In this document: piece by piece, positions 36,006 through 45,015 of the stretch | How positions within the stretch are numbered: the stretch's first letter is position 1 | Layout of the letters: each line of letters opens with the position of its first letter | Notes under the pieces: generated by a model | Seen by the model: the letters and a program-made list of their open reading frames with translations, nothing else | What the model was told of the DNA's origin: nothing | Database searches by the model: none | Made by a program: the position numbers and the translations under genes | Assembly (NCBI GenBank): GCA_023205875.1 | Contig: CP060756.1 | Location: 1,178,001-1,242,000, forward strand | Length of the DNA: 64,000 nucleotides | Reading direction: 5' to 3' | Source: Chloropicon primus | Lineage: Eukaryota; Chlorophyta; Chloropicophyceae; Chloropicales; Chloropicaceae

Positions 36006-38892
36006 ATGAAGTGGAGCCTGACGACGCGAGGAGCGAAAGGTTTAGTGAGGGCGCCGAGGACGAGACTCGCGGCGAGGCTTGGGAACACCAGGACGCAGGC
36101 CTTGAACCGGACGAGGAGGGACGAAAAAAATTGCGGGGGTTGTGGTCTGTTGAACAACAACCGAAAGACGAGTGCGTTGCACGCGATCGGGGGAGGGAGC
36201 AACCGAAGTTTTGCAGCCATGGCGAGCGCAGCTGCGGTGGAGAAGCCCCTTCTTGCGCAGACGGAGCTGTGCACGCCGCTTTACGACCAGGTGAAGGACA
36301 CGACGTCCCAGGTTGTGCCGTCCTTGAAGGAGCTCCTGGGCGAGTTGAACGAGGAGCTCACCGCGCTGGAGAAGGACGTCGGCGCGGCGGGCGGCGGCCC
36401 AGTGTCGTGGGAGAAGCTCGTCGTCCCCTTGGAAAAGATCGTGGATCGGCTCGGGAAGACTTGGAGCGTGGTGACCCACCTCAAGGCCGTGTGCGACACC
36501 AAGGAGCTTAGGGACGCCGTGGAGGAGGTGCAGCCAGAGCAGGTCGCCTTCTCCTTGAGGCTCTCGCAGAGCGAGCCCTTGTACCGCGGCTTCAAGGCCA
36601 TTAAGGAGGGAGCCGAGTGGGAGACCCTCTCGGAGGCCAGGAAGAGGATCGTGCTGGAGAACTTGAGGGACGCGGAGCTCGCTGGCGTGGCCTTGGAGGG
36701 GGACGACAAGAAGAAGTTCAACGAGATCCAGCAGGAGCTCTCCAAGCTCTCCACCAAGTTCAGCAACAACGTGCTGGACGGGACCAAGGCCTTCGTGAAG
36801 ACGATCACCGACAAGGCTGAGGTGGACGGACTCCCGGCCTCGGCCCTCGCCCTCGCCTCGCAGACCGCCATCTCCAAGGGCCACGAGGGGAGCACGCCGG
36901 AGGAGGGCCCTTGGGTGTTCACCCTGGACATCCCATCGTACCTCCCAGTGATGCTGCACGCCAAGAACAGGTCCTTGAGGGAGGAGACCTACAAGGCTTA
37001 CTTGAGCAGGGCCAGCTCCGGGGACATCGACAACACCCCAGTGATCGACAGGGTCTTGGAGCTCAGAAAGCAGATGGCCCAGCTTTTGGGCTACTCCTGC
37101 TACGCTGACGTCTCCCTCGCCGCGAAGATGGCGAACCTCGACCAGGCGAAGCAGCTCCTCGAGGAGCTGAGGATGGCCTCCTACGACGCCGCAAAGGCGG
37201 ACATGGAGGAAGTGAAAGCCTTTGCGAAGAAGAATGGCTTCGAGGAGGAACTTAGGCATTGGGATGTCAATTTCTGGTAAGTCTGGGCGCACGTACTGAC
37301 CCTTCACCGTGAGCGGTGGCCCCCTATTCCCCCCCCCCAACGCCCCACACCAATTCACAAGGACAGAAGAGCGATGATCGAAACAACATTTTATTAAACA
37401 GTCGTCAGAAACCATAAGTGTTGAAGAACATCTTTTCCCGAAGCTGAGCTCTTTGGGGGAGGGAGGAGAGGGAAAGCCTAACGGGTGTGAAGAGGTCTTC
37501 GCTCGTTACACATACTGACGTGTTGTCTACGCGCTTTTTTTTCACGTTCTTGTGGCTACATTTTCGTGGCCAAACCTTCAGGGCTGAGAGGATGCGTGAG
37601 GCCAAGTACGACGTCAATGATGAGATTCTTAGACCTTACTTCCCTCTGCCACAAGTCATGGAAGGCCTTTTCGAACTCGTGAACAAGCTCTTTGGCATCC
37701 AGGTGGAAGCCGCAGATGGCATGACCCCTGTTTGGAACAAGGACGTGAGATTTTTCAAGATTTCCAAGGATGGAAAGCCACAGGTAAGTCCAACGTCAAA
37801 CGCACCGAGAGTTGAACCAAGGCCAAGAACGGTAAGGGACGGGGTCTATGATTAAAGCAATTTTTACTACGTTATCTTCCTGATAACAAACTATGAAGAC
37901 ATAACTCTCTTCATGAGACCACCGTCCGGCTGATCTGGCTCGTTTGGGAATAAATCGTGTGGGGACCACAACGTGGTTGGAACCATCTTGATACTGACGA
38001 CTTTGAATGCTCCTTTCGATGAACGCAGTCTTACTTCTACTACGATCCGTACTCGAGACCAGAGGAGAAGCGTGGTGGAGCCTGGATGGACGAGGTGGTG
38101 GGCAGGAGTAAAGTTCTGGCCCCAGAAGGTTCCGAAGTCCGTCTCCCTATTGCCCATATGGTGTGCAACCAGTCCCCGCCCATTGGGGATTCCCCTTCGT
38201 TGATGACCTTCAGGGAGGTTGAGACCCTCTTCCACGAATTCGGCCACGCGCTGCAGCACATGCTTACCCAACAGGAGGAGGGCCTTGTCGCTGGAATCCG
38301 CGGAGTGGAGTGGGATGCTGTGGAGCTTCCAAGCCAGTTCATGGAAAACTGGTGCTACCACAAGAGAACCTTGCTTGGTTTTGCCAAGCACTATCAAACG
38401 GGGGAGCCATTGCCAGATGAGTTGTACGAGAAGATCGTGGCCGCGAAGAACTACAGGTCGGGAACCATGATGATGCGCCAGCTTCATTTTGCCTGCACCG
38501 ACCTTGGGCTGCACTCTGACTACGACCCTGGTGTGCACGGAAGTATCTACGACTTTGAGAACACCATTGCTGAGAAGACCATGATTCTCAAGCCACTCCC
38601 GACCGACCGCTTCTTGTGCTCGTTCAGCCACATCTTCGCGGGAGGCTACGCGGCGGGATACTACTCCTACAAGTGGGCCGAAGTGTTGTCCGCAGACGCC
38701 TTCTCTGCGTTTGAGGATGCCGGGCTTGAGGACGATGCCAAGATTGCGTCCACGGGAGTTCGCTTCAGGGACACCGTGCTTGCCTTGGGCGGTGGCAAGG
38801 CCCCCGAGTTGGTGTTCAAGGAGTTCCGCGGCAGGGACCCATCCACTGAGCCCCTTCTGAGGCACTCCGGACTCACCGCAGCCTCGGCTTGA
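36006..38892 (+). CDS. M3-family oligopeptidase A / organellar oligopeptidase (three exons)
   Basis: Exons 36006-37276, 37582-37783 and 38029-38892 join in frame to 778 residues. It is a zinc metallopeptidase of the thimet/oligopeptidase A family, with the active site [11 protein letters not shown] near residue 560 and the downstream glutamate region. The C-terminal [30 protein letters not shown] is diagnostic of bacterial OpdA and plant OOP/TOP enzymes, which degrade targeting peptides and other 8-23-residue peptides in organelles and cytosol. The first about 70 residues form a basic targeting leader. A second in-frame ATG at 36219 ([18 protein letters not shown]) would give a leaderless form. 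The introns are 305 and 245 bp. A TGTAA word follows the stop. Confidence 0.95.
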
Positions 38893-38963
38893 TCTCGAGT
38901 CCGGTTCGATCATTCTGTAATACACTTCATCATTTCTTTGGGTTTTGCTCTAATCATAGTTAC

Positions 38964-39001
38964 ACTCCGGTTGCGGACGGAATTCCGTCCGCAACCGGAG
39001 T
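38964..39001. repeat. Perfect 38-bp palindrome between convergent genes
   Basis: Every base of 38964-39001 pairs with its mirror (arm ACTCCGGTTGCGGACGGAA followed by its exact reverse complement). The centre is an EcoRI-type GAATTC. It lies 71 bp after the oligopeptidase stop and 22 bp after the sterol desaturase stop. AGTTA occurs on both sides (38958-38962 and 39003-39007), one base outside each arm. Confidence 0.95.
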
Positions 39002-39023
39002 AAGTTATACAAAATTTCTTCCT

Positions 39024-40142
39024 TTACTTTGACGCCGCGACGTCGTACACAGACTTTGGGTTCCGGTGTTGCTTGCCGCTGTTCTCCGGATACAAAATGG
39101 TCCCAAACAACCTGTCCATGTAAGTGAAAAACTGCCCATAGTTGTGCCTGTAGGTCGTGTGGTGAATCGTGTGGTAGCCTGCCCCCATGATGGGTTGGCA
39201 CTCCACCTCGACGCAGTCATGGATGTTGGTCGTCCAAACCGCTGTCCCAAACAGCATGAGCTCGTACGTCAACGCGTGCATTGGAAACACGAACAGGGTC
39301 CAGAAGTAAGGGACGGCCTGCAGGATCCCGTCCAGGGGGTGGAAGGCGAGCCCAGCAAACGGGGAGAGCGTGTTCTCCTTGTTGTACTTGTGGTGGATGT
39401 AATGCAGCTTGTCGTAACCCAGCCTGAGATCGTGAAGCAGCCTGTGGTTCCAGTAGACCCCAAACTCCACGAAGAACATGTAGAGGAAGAAGGACGCGAA
39501 GTAGGTCGCGTAGCTGTACTCGTCCATCCTGACGTACGCCAGAGTCCACCCGCGCTCCACGATGTGCTCGCACAACGCCGGCAGGAAGCTGTACATCGGC
39601 AGGGACCCGAGGCTCACCTTCACCTGCTCCGCCACGTCACCGAACTTTGGCGTGTTCGCCTTGGGGAAGAGGGTGTGGCCGTAGACGCCGTAGATGTAGT
39701 ACGCCCAGGCCATCCCGAGACCCAGGTAGATCAGGTTGGCGAACACGAAGCTCCGGAGCCAGGCCCTCGCCATCAGGGGCCACGCGTCCAGCTTGATCGC
39801 CTCCTTCAGGCCCTGGGGAAGGAGGCAGAACGCCAGCCCGTTCTTCCACTCGGACTCCTGCTCCAGCAGGTACCTCTGCAAGCTCCTGTCGTCCATCTCG
39901 GCGAAATTGTGCACGCGCTTCCCCACGTGCTTCTCCTCCCAGTCCCCCAGCCAGTCTGTCAGGGGCACGCTCACCTGGGTCGCATTCGGGCTCCCCCCCG
40001 GCGCGCTCGTCCACGCCTTGAGGTCCCTCAGCTCCCTCTTCCCCGACCCGTACCCGTAGATCACCACCTGTCTGACGACGAAGCACGCCAAGGCGAAACC
40101 CAGCGCCTTGCGCGCCGTCGACCCGATCGTTTCCTGCGTCAT
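39024..40142 (-). CDS. SC5D: Delta7-sterol C5(6)-desaturase (ERG3/STE1/SC5D)
   Basis: A 372-residue ER membrane di-iron enzyme that introduces the C5 double bond in sterol synthesis. It has several hydrophobic segments and the three histidine boxes of the fatty acid hydroxylase/sterol desaturase superfamily: HRLLHD (about 233-238), HYIHHKYN (about 247-254) and HTIHHTTYRHNYGQ (about 324-337). The stretch NTLSPFAGLAFHPLDGILQAVP is characteristic of ERG3/SC5D rather than ERG25 or BCH. An N-terminal extension of about 100 residues is specific to this protein. I take ATG 40142 (MTQETIGS). Confidence 0.93.
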   Translation of the reverse strand: MTQETIGSTARKALGFALACFVVRQVVIYGYGSGKRELRDLKAWTSAPGGSPNATQVSVPLTDWLGDWEEKHVGKRVHNFAEMDDRSLQRYLLEQESEWKNGLAFCLLPQGLKEAIKLDAWPLMARAWLRSFVFANLIYLGLGMAWAYYIYGVYGHTLFPKANTPKFGDVAEQVKVSLGSLPMYSFLPALCEHIVERGWTLAYVRMDEYSYATYFASFFLYMFFVEFGVYWNHRLLHDLRLGYDKLHYIHHKYNKENTLSPFAGLAFHPLDGILQAVPYFWTLFVFPMHALTYELMLFGTAVWTTNIHDCVEVECQPIMGAGYHTIHHTTYRHNYGQFFTYMDRLFGTILYPENSGKQHRNPKSVYDVAASK

Positions 40143-40553
40143 CTCCTCCCTACGCGAGAGTTCCCGACCCACAACCCACGCAACGCAACGCAAACGCACA
40201 CAAAAACAAGTTCAAGCCAAGTCCTCACACGCTCCCCGTCGAGGCCTCCCAAGACACCACACGAATCTCCCAATCTCCGACACCACACACGCGCACGCGC
40301 ACGCGCGACTCAAAGCCTAAACCTCTGACGTCGCCCGTCAGCCGAGAGTGTCTCTCGTTCTCTCTCTCGCTGGGCCGCAGGCAGAGGATCTCAAACTTCA
40401 ATGATAGACGTTACCCGTTGGGCGTTGGCGTTGGAGAGGAAGAGACCGAGCGAGAGAGAGGGGAGGTGTGGAGTTGTTTTGTGTTTTTGTGTTTGTTGCG
40501 CTCGGGTTTTGTGTTTTGTTCTTTGCGTGTTAGCGCGCGGCAGGGTGTAGAGG
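40143..40553. other. Divergent intergenic region, SC5D / VTI1
   Basis: 411 bp with CA/CG repeats (ACACGCGCACGCGCACGCGCG around 40286-40308), a TCTC run near 40350-40370 and a GT-rich stretch near 40470-40520. No exon is seen. Confidence 0.5.
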
Positions 40554-41520
40554 ATGAGTGCGATATTCGATGGCTACGAGAGGGAGTACTGCGAGCTTTC
40601 GACCCAGCTTGGGCGAAAGATATCGCAGCTCGGTTCCCTGGGCGGAGACATGAAGCAACAAAAAGTGAGGGATATCAACAACGACTTGTCAGAGGCCGAG
40701 GCCTTGATAAGGAGGATGGACTTGGAGGCGAGGAGCCTGCCACCGGACAAGAAAAGCCCGCTGCTGTCGAAGCTGAGAGAGTACAAGGCGGACTTGAGCA
40801 AGCTGAAGAGCGACGCGAAGAAGTCCTCGAGCACGAACGCGGACCTTTCGAACAGAGCGGAGTTAGGGTTGGTTGGCGACAACTGGTCGGCCTCCTCGGC
40901 CGCGCAGAGGGAGCGCCTGCTCGCTACGACGGACAGGATCAACAGGACCGGCGACAACATCAAGCAGAGCAAGCAGACGCTCCTGGAGACGGAGGTAAGC
41001 CCACTTTCTGGCGTGCAGTGACCTGAGAAAACTGCAGGGTTTTTCCCCTGTACGCGTCTCTCCCGCGTCCGCACGTCTTCGTCTTCCCTTTCCCACTCCC
41101 GCCCTTCGCTCTCGCACCGCGTGGTAGCCTGACCTTGCTCGAACACGACTTTTCAGGAACTGGGGGTGAGCATCCTTCAGGACCTTCACAGGCAGCGCGA
41201 GACCATCACGCACGCCAGGGACACCCTCCACGGCGTGGACGACAACATCACGAAGAGCAGAAAGATTCTGAGCGTCATGGCGAGGCGCATCTTGCAAAAT
41301 AAGGCCATTATGTTTGGCATCATCATGCTCTTGGTTGGGTCCATCGGACTGGTGATTTATTTCAAGTAAGGCACCCTCTCTCTCCCCCTCCATCGGGACG
41401 GCGTGGAACTGACTGTAACTCTCTCTCTCTCTCTTTCTGTGTGTGTGCGCGTGTGTGTTGTGCCTGCCTGCCCTGCCTTTGCTTGTCCCCAACAGGTTCA
41501 TCAAGTCGGATAGCAGCTAA
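40554..41520 (+). CDS. VTI1: VTI1-type Qb-SNARE (three exons)
   Basis: Exons 40554-40994, 41157-41365 and 41496-41520 join in frame to 224 residues. The N-terminal Habc domain begins MSAIFDGYEREYCELSTQL and has ALIRRMDLEARSLPPDKKSPLLSKLREYKADL, nearly as in plant VTI11/VTI12. The Qb-SNARE motif covers about 125-190 (TTDRINRTGDNIKQSKQTLLETEELGVSILQDL), and a C-terminal membrane anchor follows (AIMFGIIMLLVGSIGLVIYF). It acts in TGN, endosome and vacuole fusion. The last exon is only 25 nt and codes FIKSDSS; the splice splits a lysine codon. The introns are 162 and 130 bp. Confidence 0.96.
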
Positions 41521-41592
41521 ACGGAGGTGAAGGGAAAGAAAAATATTGTGTGTATATTGTTTTGTTTTCTGGTTCCTTTTAAGTGTTGCTTC

Positions 41593-43287
41593 TCAAAGGT
41601 CCATGAGCTTCCACTTCCTCCTCATAGTGACGTCCTTCACGGTCGTCTCGGAGATCATGGTGTCGGCGGACTCTCGCCAGTAGTTCGACGTGAGAACGTC
41701 CTTGTATCCCGTCGTTTTCACAATCAGGTGAGGTCCCTCCCAGGACGAGACGTCCTCCAGATCCTTTCCCTGCTTGTCCTGTCTCTGAACCACGACGTCC
41801 TCCTCAAAAGTCACGGGGCTCCCCCTCCTCCTGTTCCTGAAATCCGTGAACGACACGGTCTTGCCCTTCTGCTCGATGATTTTCATGTCCTGCGTGTACA
41901 GGCGGGTGGCGATCTTTCTCACCAAGTACGAAATCCCCAGCGTGACCAGAAATTCCTCGACGCCCTCCGCATCGACGACCTCCCAGGTGCCGCCCAGCTC
42001 CGTGGTCTCCCCCTTTTGCTGGGCCTCCTTCGCCGTCGATCCTGCGGCTGGCGCGGCAGCTTCCGCGTCTCCCAGAAGCGGGGAGTGGAGCGTGCCGTAC
42101 ATCCTCGTCTTCGCGTCCTCCCGGAAAGAAGGAGCTGGGCTGTCTCTGCCCAGCCAGATGTCGGTCACCGCCTGGCACAGCACGTGGGATTGGCAGTTCG
42201 CGAGCGTCTCGCCACCAGACGTTGCCACGAGGGTGCCATCGGTGCCCATCCTGAGCAGGATCACTCTGCCCGGGTGGAGCTTTATGGATCCCAGGCCCCT
42301 CCTCAGAGCCTCGTACTCTTCCTCCGCGCCTTTGGACTTCATGGGCTTTTCCAACTTCTCGTCGAAAGAGCTGATGAGCATTCTGGACGTGATGCCCGAG
42401 AACTGGATCACGAGCCTCATCGTTCTGCCGACCCTTTCCGTCGAGGTGATGATGTCCTCGAGAAGCTCCTCGGACCTCTGCGCGAAGGCGGCCTCGGACA
42501 ATGCCCCGTACTTGGCGCCGAACGCGGCCTTGAACTGGGGGGCGTTCACGTACATGCCCACCGCGTACACGTCGATCGTCAGGGCGATCACTCTCTTGGG
42601 CCTGATACCGAGGCCCGAGAGCAGCTCCAGCTCTTCGGGATACCCGTCGTGCTCGTCCATGACTTGGCTGTACTTGTGTTTCGTTCTGGGCTCCAGGACC
42701 CACTCCTTCGGGAGCGCGGTTCTGGCCACGCCAGACTCGAGGGTCTCGGCGACCGGCTCGCTCCGCACTTCCTCCACGGGAGCCGGCAGGACCGGCGGAC
42801 CGCGCCGTGGTGCGGACCTCTCCTTGGTCATCCGAGACAAGGCCGCGCAGACCAACTGCACCGCGAGGAAGACCATGTACGCGACCGACCCCAGCAGACC
42901 GGACATCGTGCCCAGGCCGACAGCTCCGCCGACCACCGTGGACGTGAACACGGTTAGGGTCGTCATCTGCTTGTTGCGCAACACCCCCTCGAGGCTGGAC
43001 ACGAAGTCGCCCTCCTCCTTGAGGCCGACGACGACCTGGTCCGTCGTTTTCGCGAAGCGGGGGCTGCCCTCGAAGGCCGGCTCGGGGGCGAGGAGGCCGA
43101 CGCCACCGGACCGGCTCCTCGAGGAGGCCGCGACGCTCCTCGACGTCCTTGAAGTCGGGAGGGGATCGCTCGAGTCCCCCCCCTTCACCATGGTTTGCTG
43201 GGGCGCCCCAGCAGCATCAGCGGGGGGCGACGAGTTCCCCTCCGCGCTCGGCGCAATGCACGGAAGACACGACAGTACGACTCCCAT
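41593..43287 (-). CDS. Acylated membrane protein fusing chalcone-isomerase-like and FABP-like lipid-binding domains
   Basis: A 564-residue protein. The N-terminus MGVVLSCLPC fits N-myristoylation at Gly2 with palmitoylatable cysteines. Two hydrophobic segments (about 108-128 and 132-152) with GLGTMSG between them form a hairpin or TM pair. Residues about 190-395 look like a chalcone-isomerase-like/fatty-acid-binding (CHI-like) fold: LSGLGIRPKRVIALTIDVYAVGMYV, MRLVIQFSGI and LHPGRVILLRM. Residues about 432-564 look like an FABP/calycin domain: GTWEVVDAEGVEEFLVTLGISYLVRKIA, closely matching the FABP N-terminal pattern GTW....S..F...M..LG......K.A. An in-frame ATG at 43392 would add 35 arginine-rich residues and hide Gly2. 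I reject it because the neighbouring paralog starts at MG. Function is unknown; membrane-tethered lipid binding is inferred. Confidence 0.7.
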   Translation of the reverse strand: MGVVLSCLPCIAPSAEGNSSPPADAAGAPQQTMVKGGDSSDPLPTSRTSRSVAASSRSRSGGVGLLAPEPAFEGSPRFAKTTDQVVVGLKEEGDFVSSLEGVLRNKQMTTLTVFTSTVVGGAVGLGTMSGLLGSVAYMVFLAVQLVCAALSRMTKERSAPRRGPPVLPAPVEEVRSEPVAETLESGVARTALPKEWVLEPRTKHKYSQVMDEHDGYPEELELLSGLGIRPKRVIALTIDVYAVGMYVNAPQFKAAFGAKYGALSEAAFAQRSEELLEDIITSTERVGRTMRLVIQFSGITSRMLISSFDEKLEKPMKSKGAEEEYEALRRGLGSIKLHPGRVILLRMGTDGTLVATSGGETLANCQSHVLCQAVTDIWLGRDSPAPSFREDAKTRMYGTLHSPLLGDAEAAAPAAGSTAKEAQQKGETTELGGTWEVVDAEGVEEFLVTLGISYLVRKIATRLYTQDMKIIEQKGKTVSFTDFRNRRRGSPVTFEEDVVVQRQDKQGKDLEDVSSWEGPHLIVKTTGYKDVLTSNYWRESADTMISETTVKDVTMRRKWKLMDL

Positions 43288-43695
43288 GGCTCGAACTCGA
43301 CGCCTTCTCTCCCTCAACCGCCGTCTCCGGCTCTCTCTCTCCTCCCTCCTCCTGGCGGTGCGTGACACTAGGCGTTGTGGCCTAGAGCTCATCGAAACGC
43401 ATCTCGAAATTGATGATGATGGAGATGGGGGAGGAGTCCAGTTCAGGAATATTGGGGGTTGGGTGGAGAGAGGGGAAAGGGGGTGGTTTTGGATGACGCT
43501 CCTGCCCTGTGAAAAACCAAGATCGACGGACGCAAGCGCTATTGTGAAGACTGACGACGAAATGGCGATGAGAGGCTTAAAAACACAGAGATGAAATGTA
43601 ATACAATAATATAAGAACACCAAAAGACGCCCGCAGAGGCTTGTGCGCGGTGGCGGGCTTCCCATCTTTCCCAGCTGCACTGCTAACGCGCCCTC
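43288..43695. other. Spacer between the two acylated paralogs
   Basis: 408 bp: promoter of the CHI/FABP-like gene and 3' end of its paralog. No additional exon is supported. No close nucleotide-level copy of another region is obvious. Confidence 0.4.
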
Positions 43696-44760
43696 CTAAT
43701 AAGATTCGTCGATCCTCTTCCACTTTCTCGTCATGACGACCTCGTTCGAAGTGGTCGTGACCGACATCAAGACGTCGTCGTCGGACTCCAGCCAGAAGCG
43801 CGTTCTCAGGACGCTCTTGTACCCCGTGGTCGTGATGACCAGGTGGGGTCCCTCCCAGGACGAGACGTCCTCCACCTTGGTTCCGAAGGGGTCCGTGCTG
43901 TGGACCGGAACGTTCTCCTCGAAGACGTCCGTGCCGCCTCTCCTCCTGTTCCTGAAATCGGTGAAGGCCACAGCCTCCTTGCCCTGGCGCTCGATGATCA
44001 TCGCGTCCCGCGTGTACTGGCGGACGGCAAAGGGCCTGATGAAGCGCGAGATGCCGAGGTCTCGCATGAGGTCGTCGATGCCCACCGCTTCCGAGACCTC
44101 CCAGGACCCGCTCAGCGCCGCGGCGGCTTCCCCACGTCGGGCAGAGACCGCGGCCGAGCCCGGGGGCTCGGCCGCGGGAGCTCGCGAAACTGGGGACCGC
44201 GTCGCACCAGCTGCTCCTGACTTCACCCCGTGCCTCGGAGCGCTGGGCCCGCCTCGCTCCCGCCCCGTGACGCCAGCTTCCGTCCCCTGTAATCTCGCCG
44301 CAAGCTCCGTCCTTTCTCGCGTCGTCATCTGAGACAAGGCCGAGCACAAGAAGTGCGCGACGAAGAAGGCGGCGAGGGCAAGCAGGGACACGACGGACTT
44401 CAGCGACCCGGACATCGCGCCAAGACCAACAACGACACCGAAGATGACGGACGACACGATGGCCAGCATCATGGTTTGCCTGTTTTGCAGGATTCCCTCG
44501 AGGCTTAAGTCCCCTCCCGGGCCCCGGGTGCCGTCCGCCTTGGGGACGGATCCGTCGATCGGGGCCATGTCCGCCCCCTTGACCGAGACGGCGACGCCGT
44601 CCCAGCCTCTCGTAGAAACCTCGACTCCTCCTCCTGAAATCTCAGCTCCATCCTTGGTCACCTTGGTCCGCGGCGAGGAGGTTTCCCACTGGTCGACCTT
44701 CGAAGCGGCGTCGGCGCGTCGCGACGGCACGCACGGCATGCACGAGAGTCCGCTACCCAT
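43696..44760 (-). CDS. Acylated membrane protein with FABP-like domain (paralog of the upstream-numbered neighbour)
   Basis: A 354-residue protein whose start MGSGLSCMPC again fits N-myristoylation plus palmitoylation. The hydrophobic pair at about 97-141 keeps GLGAMSG between the segments and is followed by CSALSQMT. The C-terminal domain (about 217-354) shares with the neighbour GSWEV, LGIS, the identical blocks FTDFRNRRRG and EDVSSWEGPHL, TTGYK and RKWK. It lacks the CHI-like domain, replaced by a short low-complexity linker. The pair is clearly a tandem duplication. The FABP-like call rests on pattern resemblance and needs structure-based support. ATG 44760 is the first in frame. Confidence 0.7.
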   Translation of the reverse strand: MGSGLSCMPCVPSRRADAASKVDQWETSSPRTKVTKDGAEISGGGVEVSTRGWDGVAVSVKGADMAPIDGSVPKADGTRGPGGDLSLEGILQNRQTMMLAIVSSVIFGVVVGLGAMSGSLKSVVSLLALAAFFVAHFLCSALSQMTTRERTELAARLQGTEAGVTGRERGGPSAPRHGVKSGAAGATRSPVSRAPAAEPPGSAAVSARRGEAAAALSGSWEVSEAVGIDDLMRDLGISRFIRPFAVRQYTRDAMIIERQGKEAVAFTDFRNRRRGGTDVFEENVPVHSTDPFGTKVEDVSSWEGPHLVITTTGYKSVLRTRFWLESDDDVLMSVTTTSNEVVMTRKWKRIDESY

Positions 44761-45015
44761 GTCGGCGGCGATCAGGCGACGGGGTTCGTGAGTTCATTGA
44801 CAACCACCACCAAGTGGTCGGGGTCATTGACGTCCACCACCAAGGTCTCCGACAGGGGGGAGTCACGCGGGGAAAATGGAGATCACAGATTGGGCATTGG
44901 TGACTTTGGTGGGGAGAGAGACTTTGCTTTGCTTTTGTGTGTTTTTCTTTTGGTGGTGTGTAAAAGTGCAAAAGGTGAAAGGCAGTTTATGCAATTTCTT
45001 GTCCCGCTGGCCCAC

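Noticed and set aside
43288-43392. N-terminal extension of 35 residues for the CHI/FABP-like protein (ATG at 43392)
   Set aside because: The extension is a run of arginine and serine without conservation in the paralog, and it would mask the MG...C acylation motif that the paralog also has at its start.
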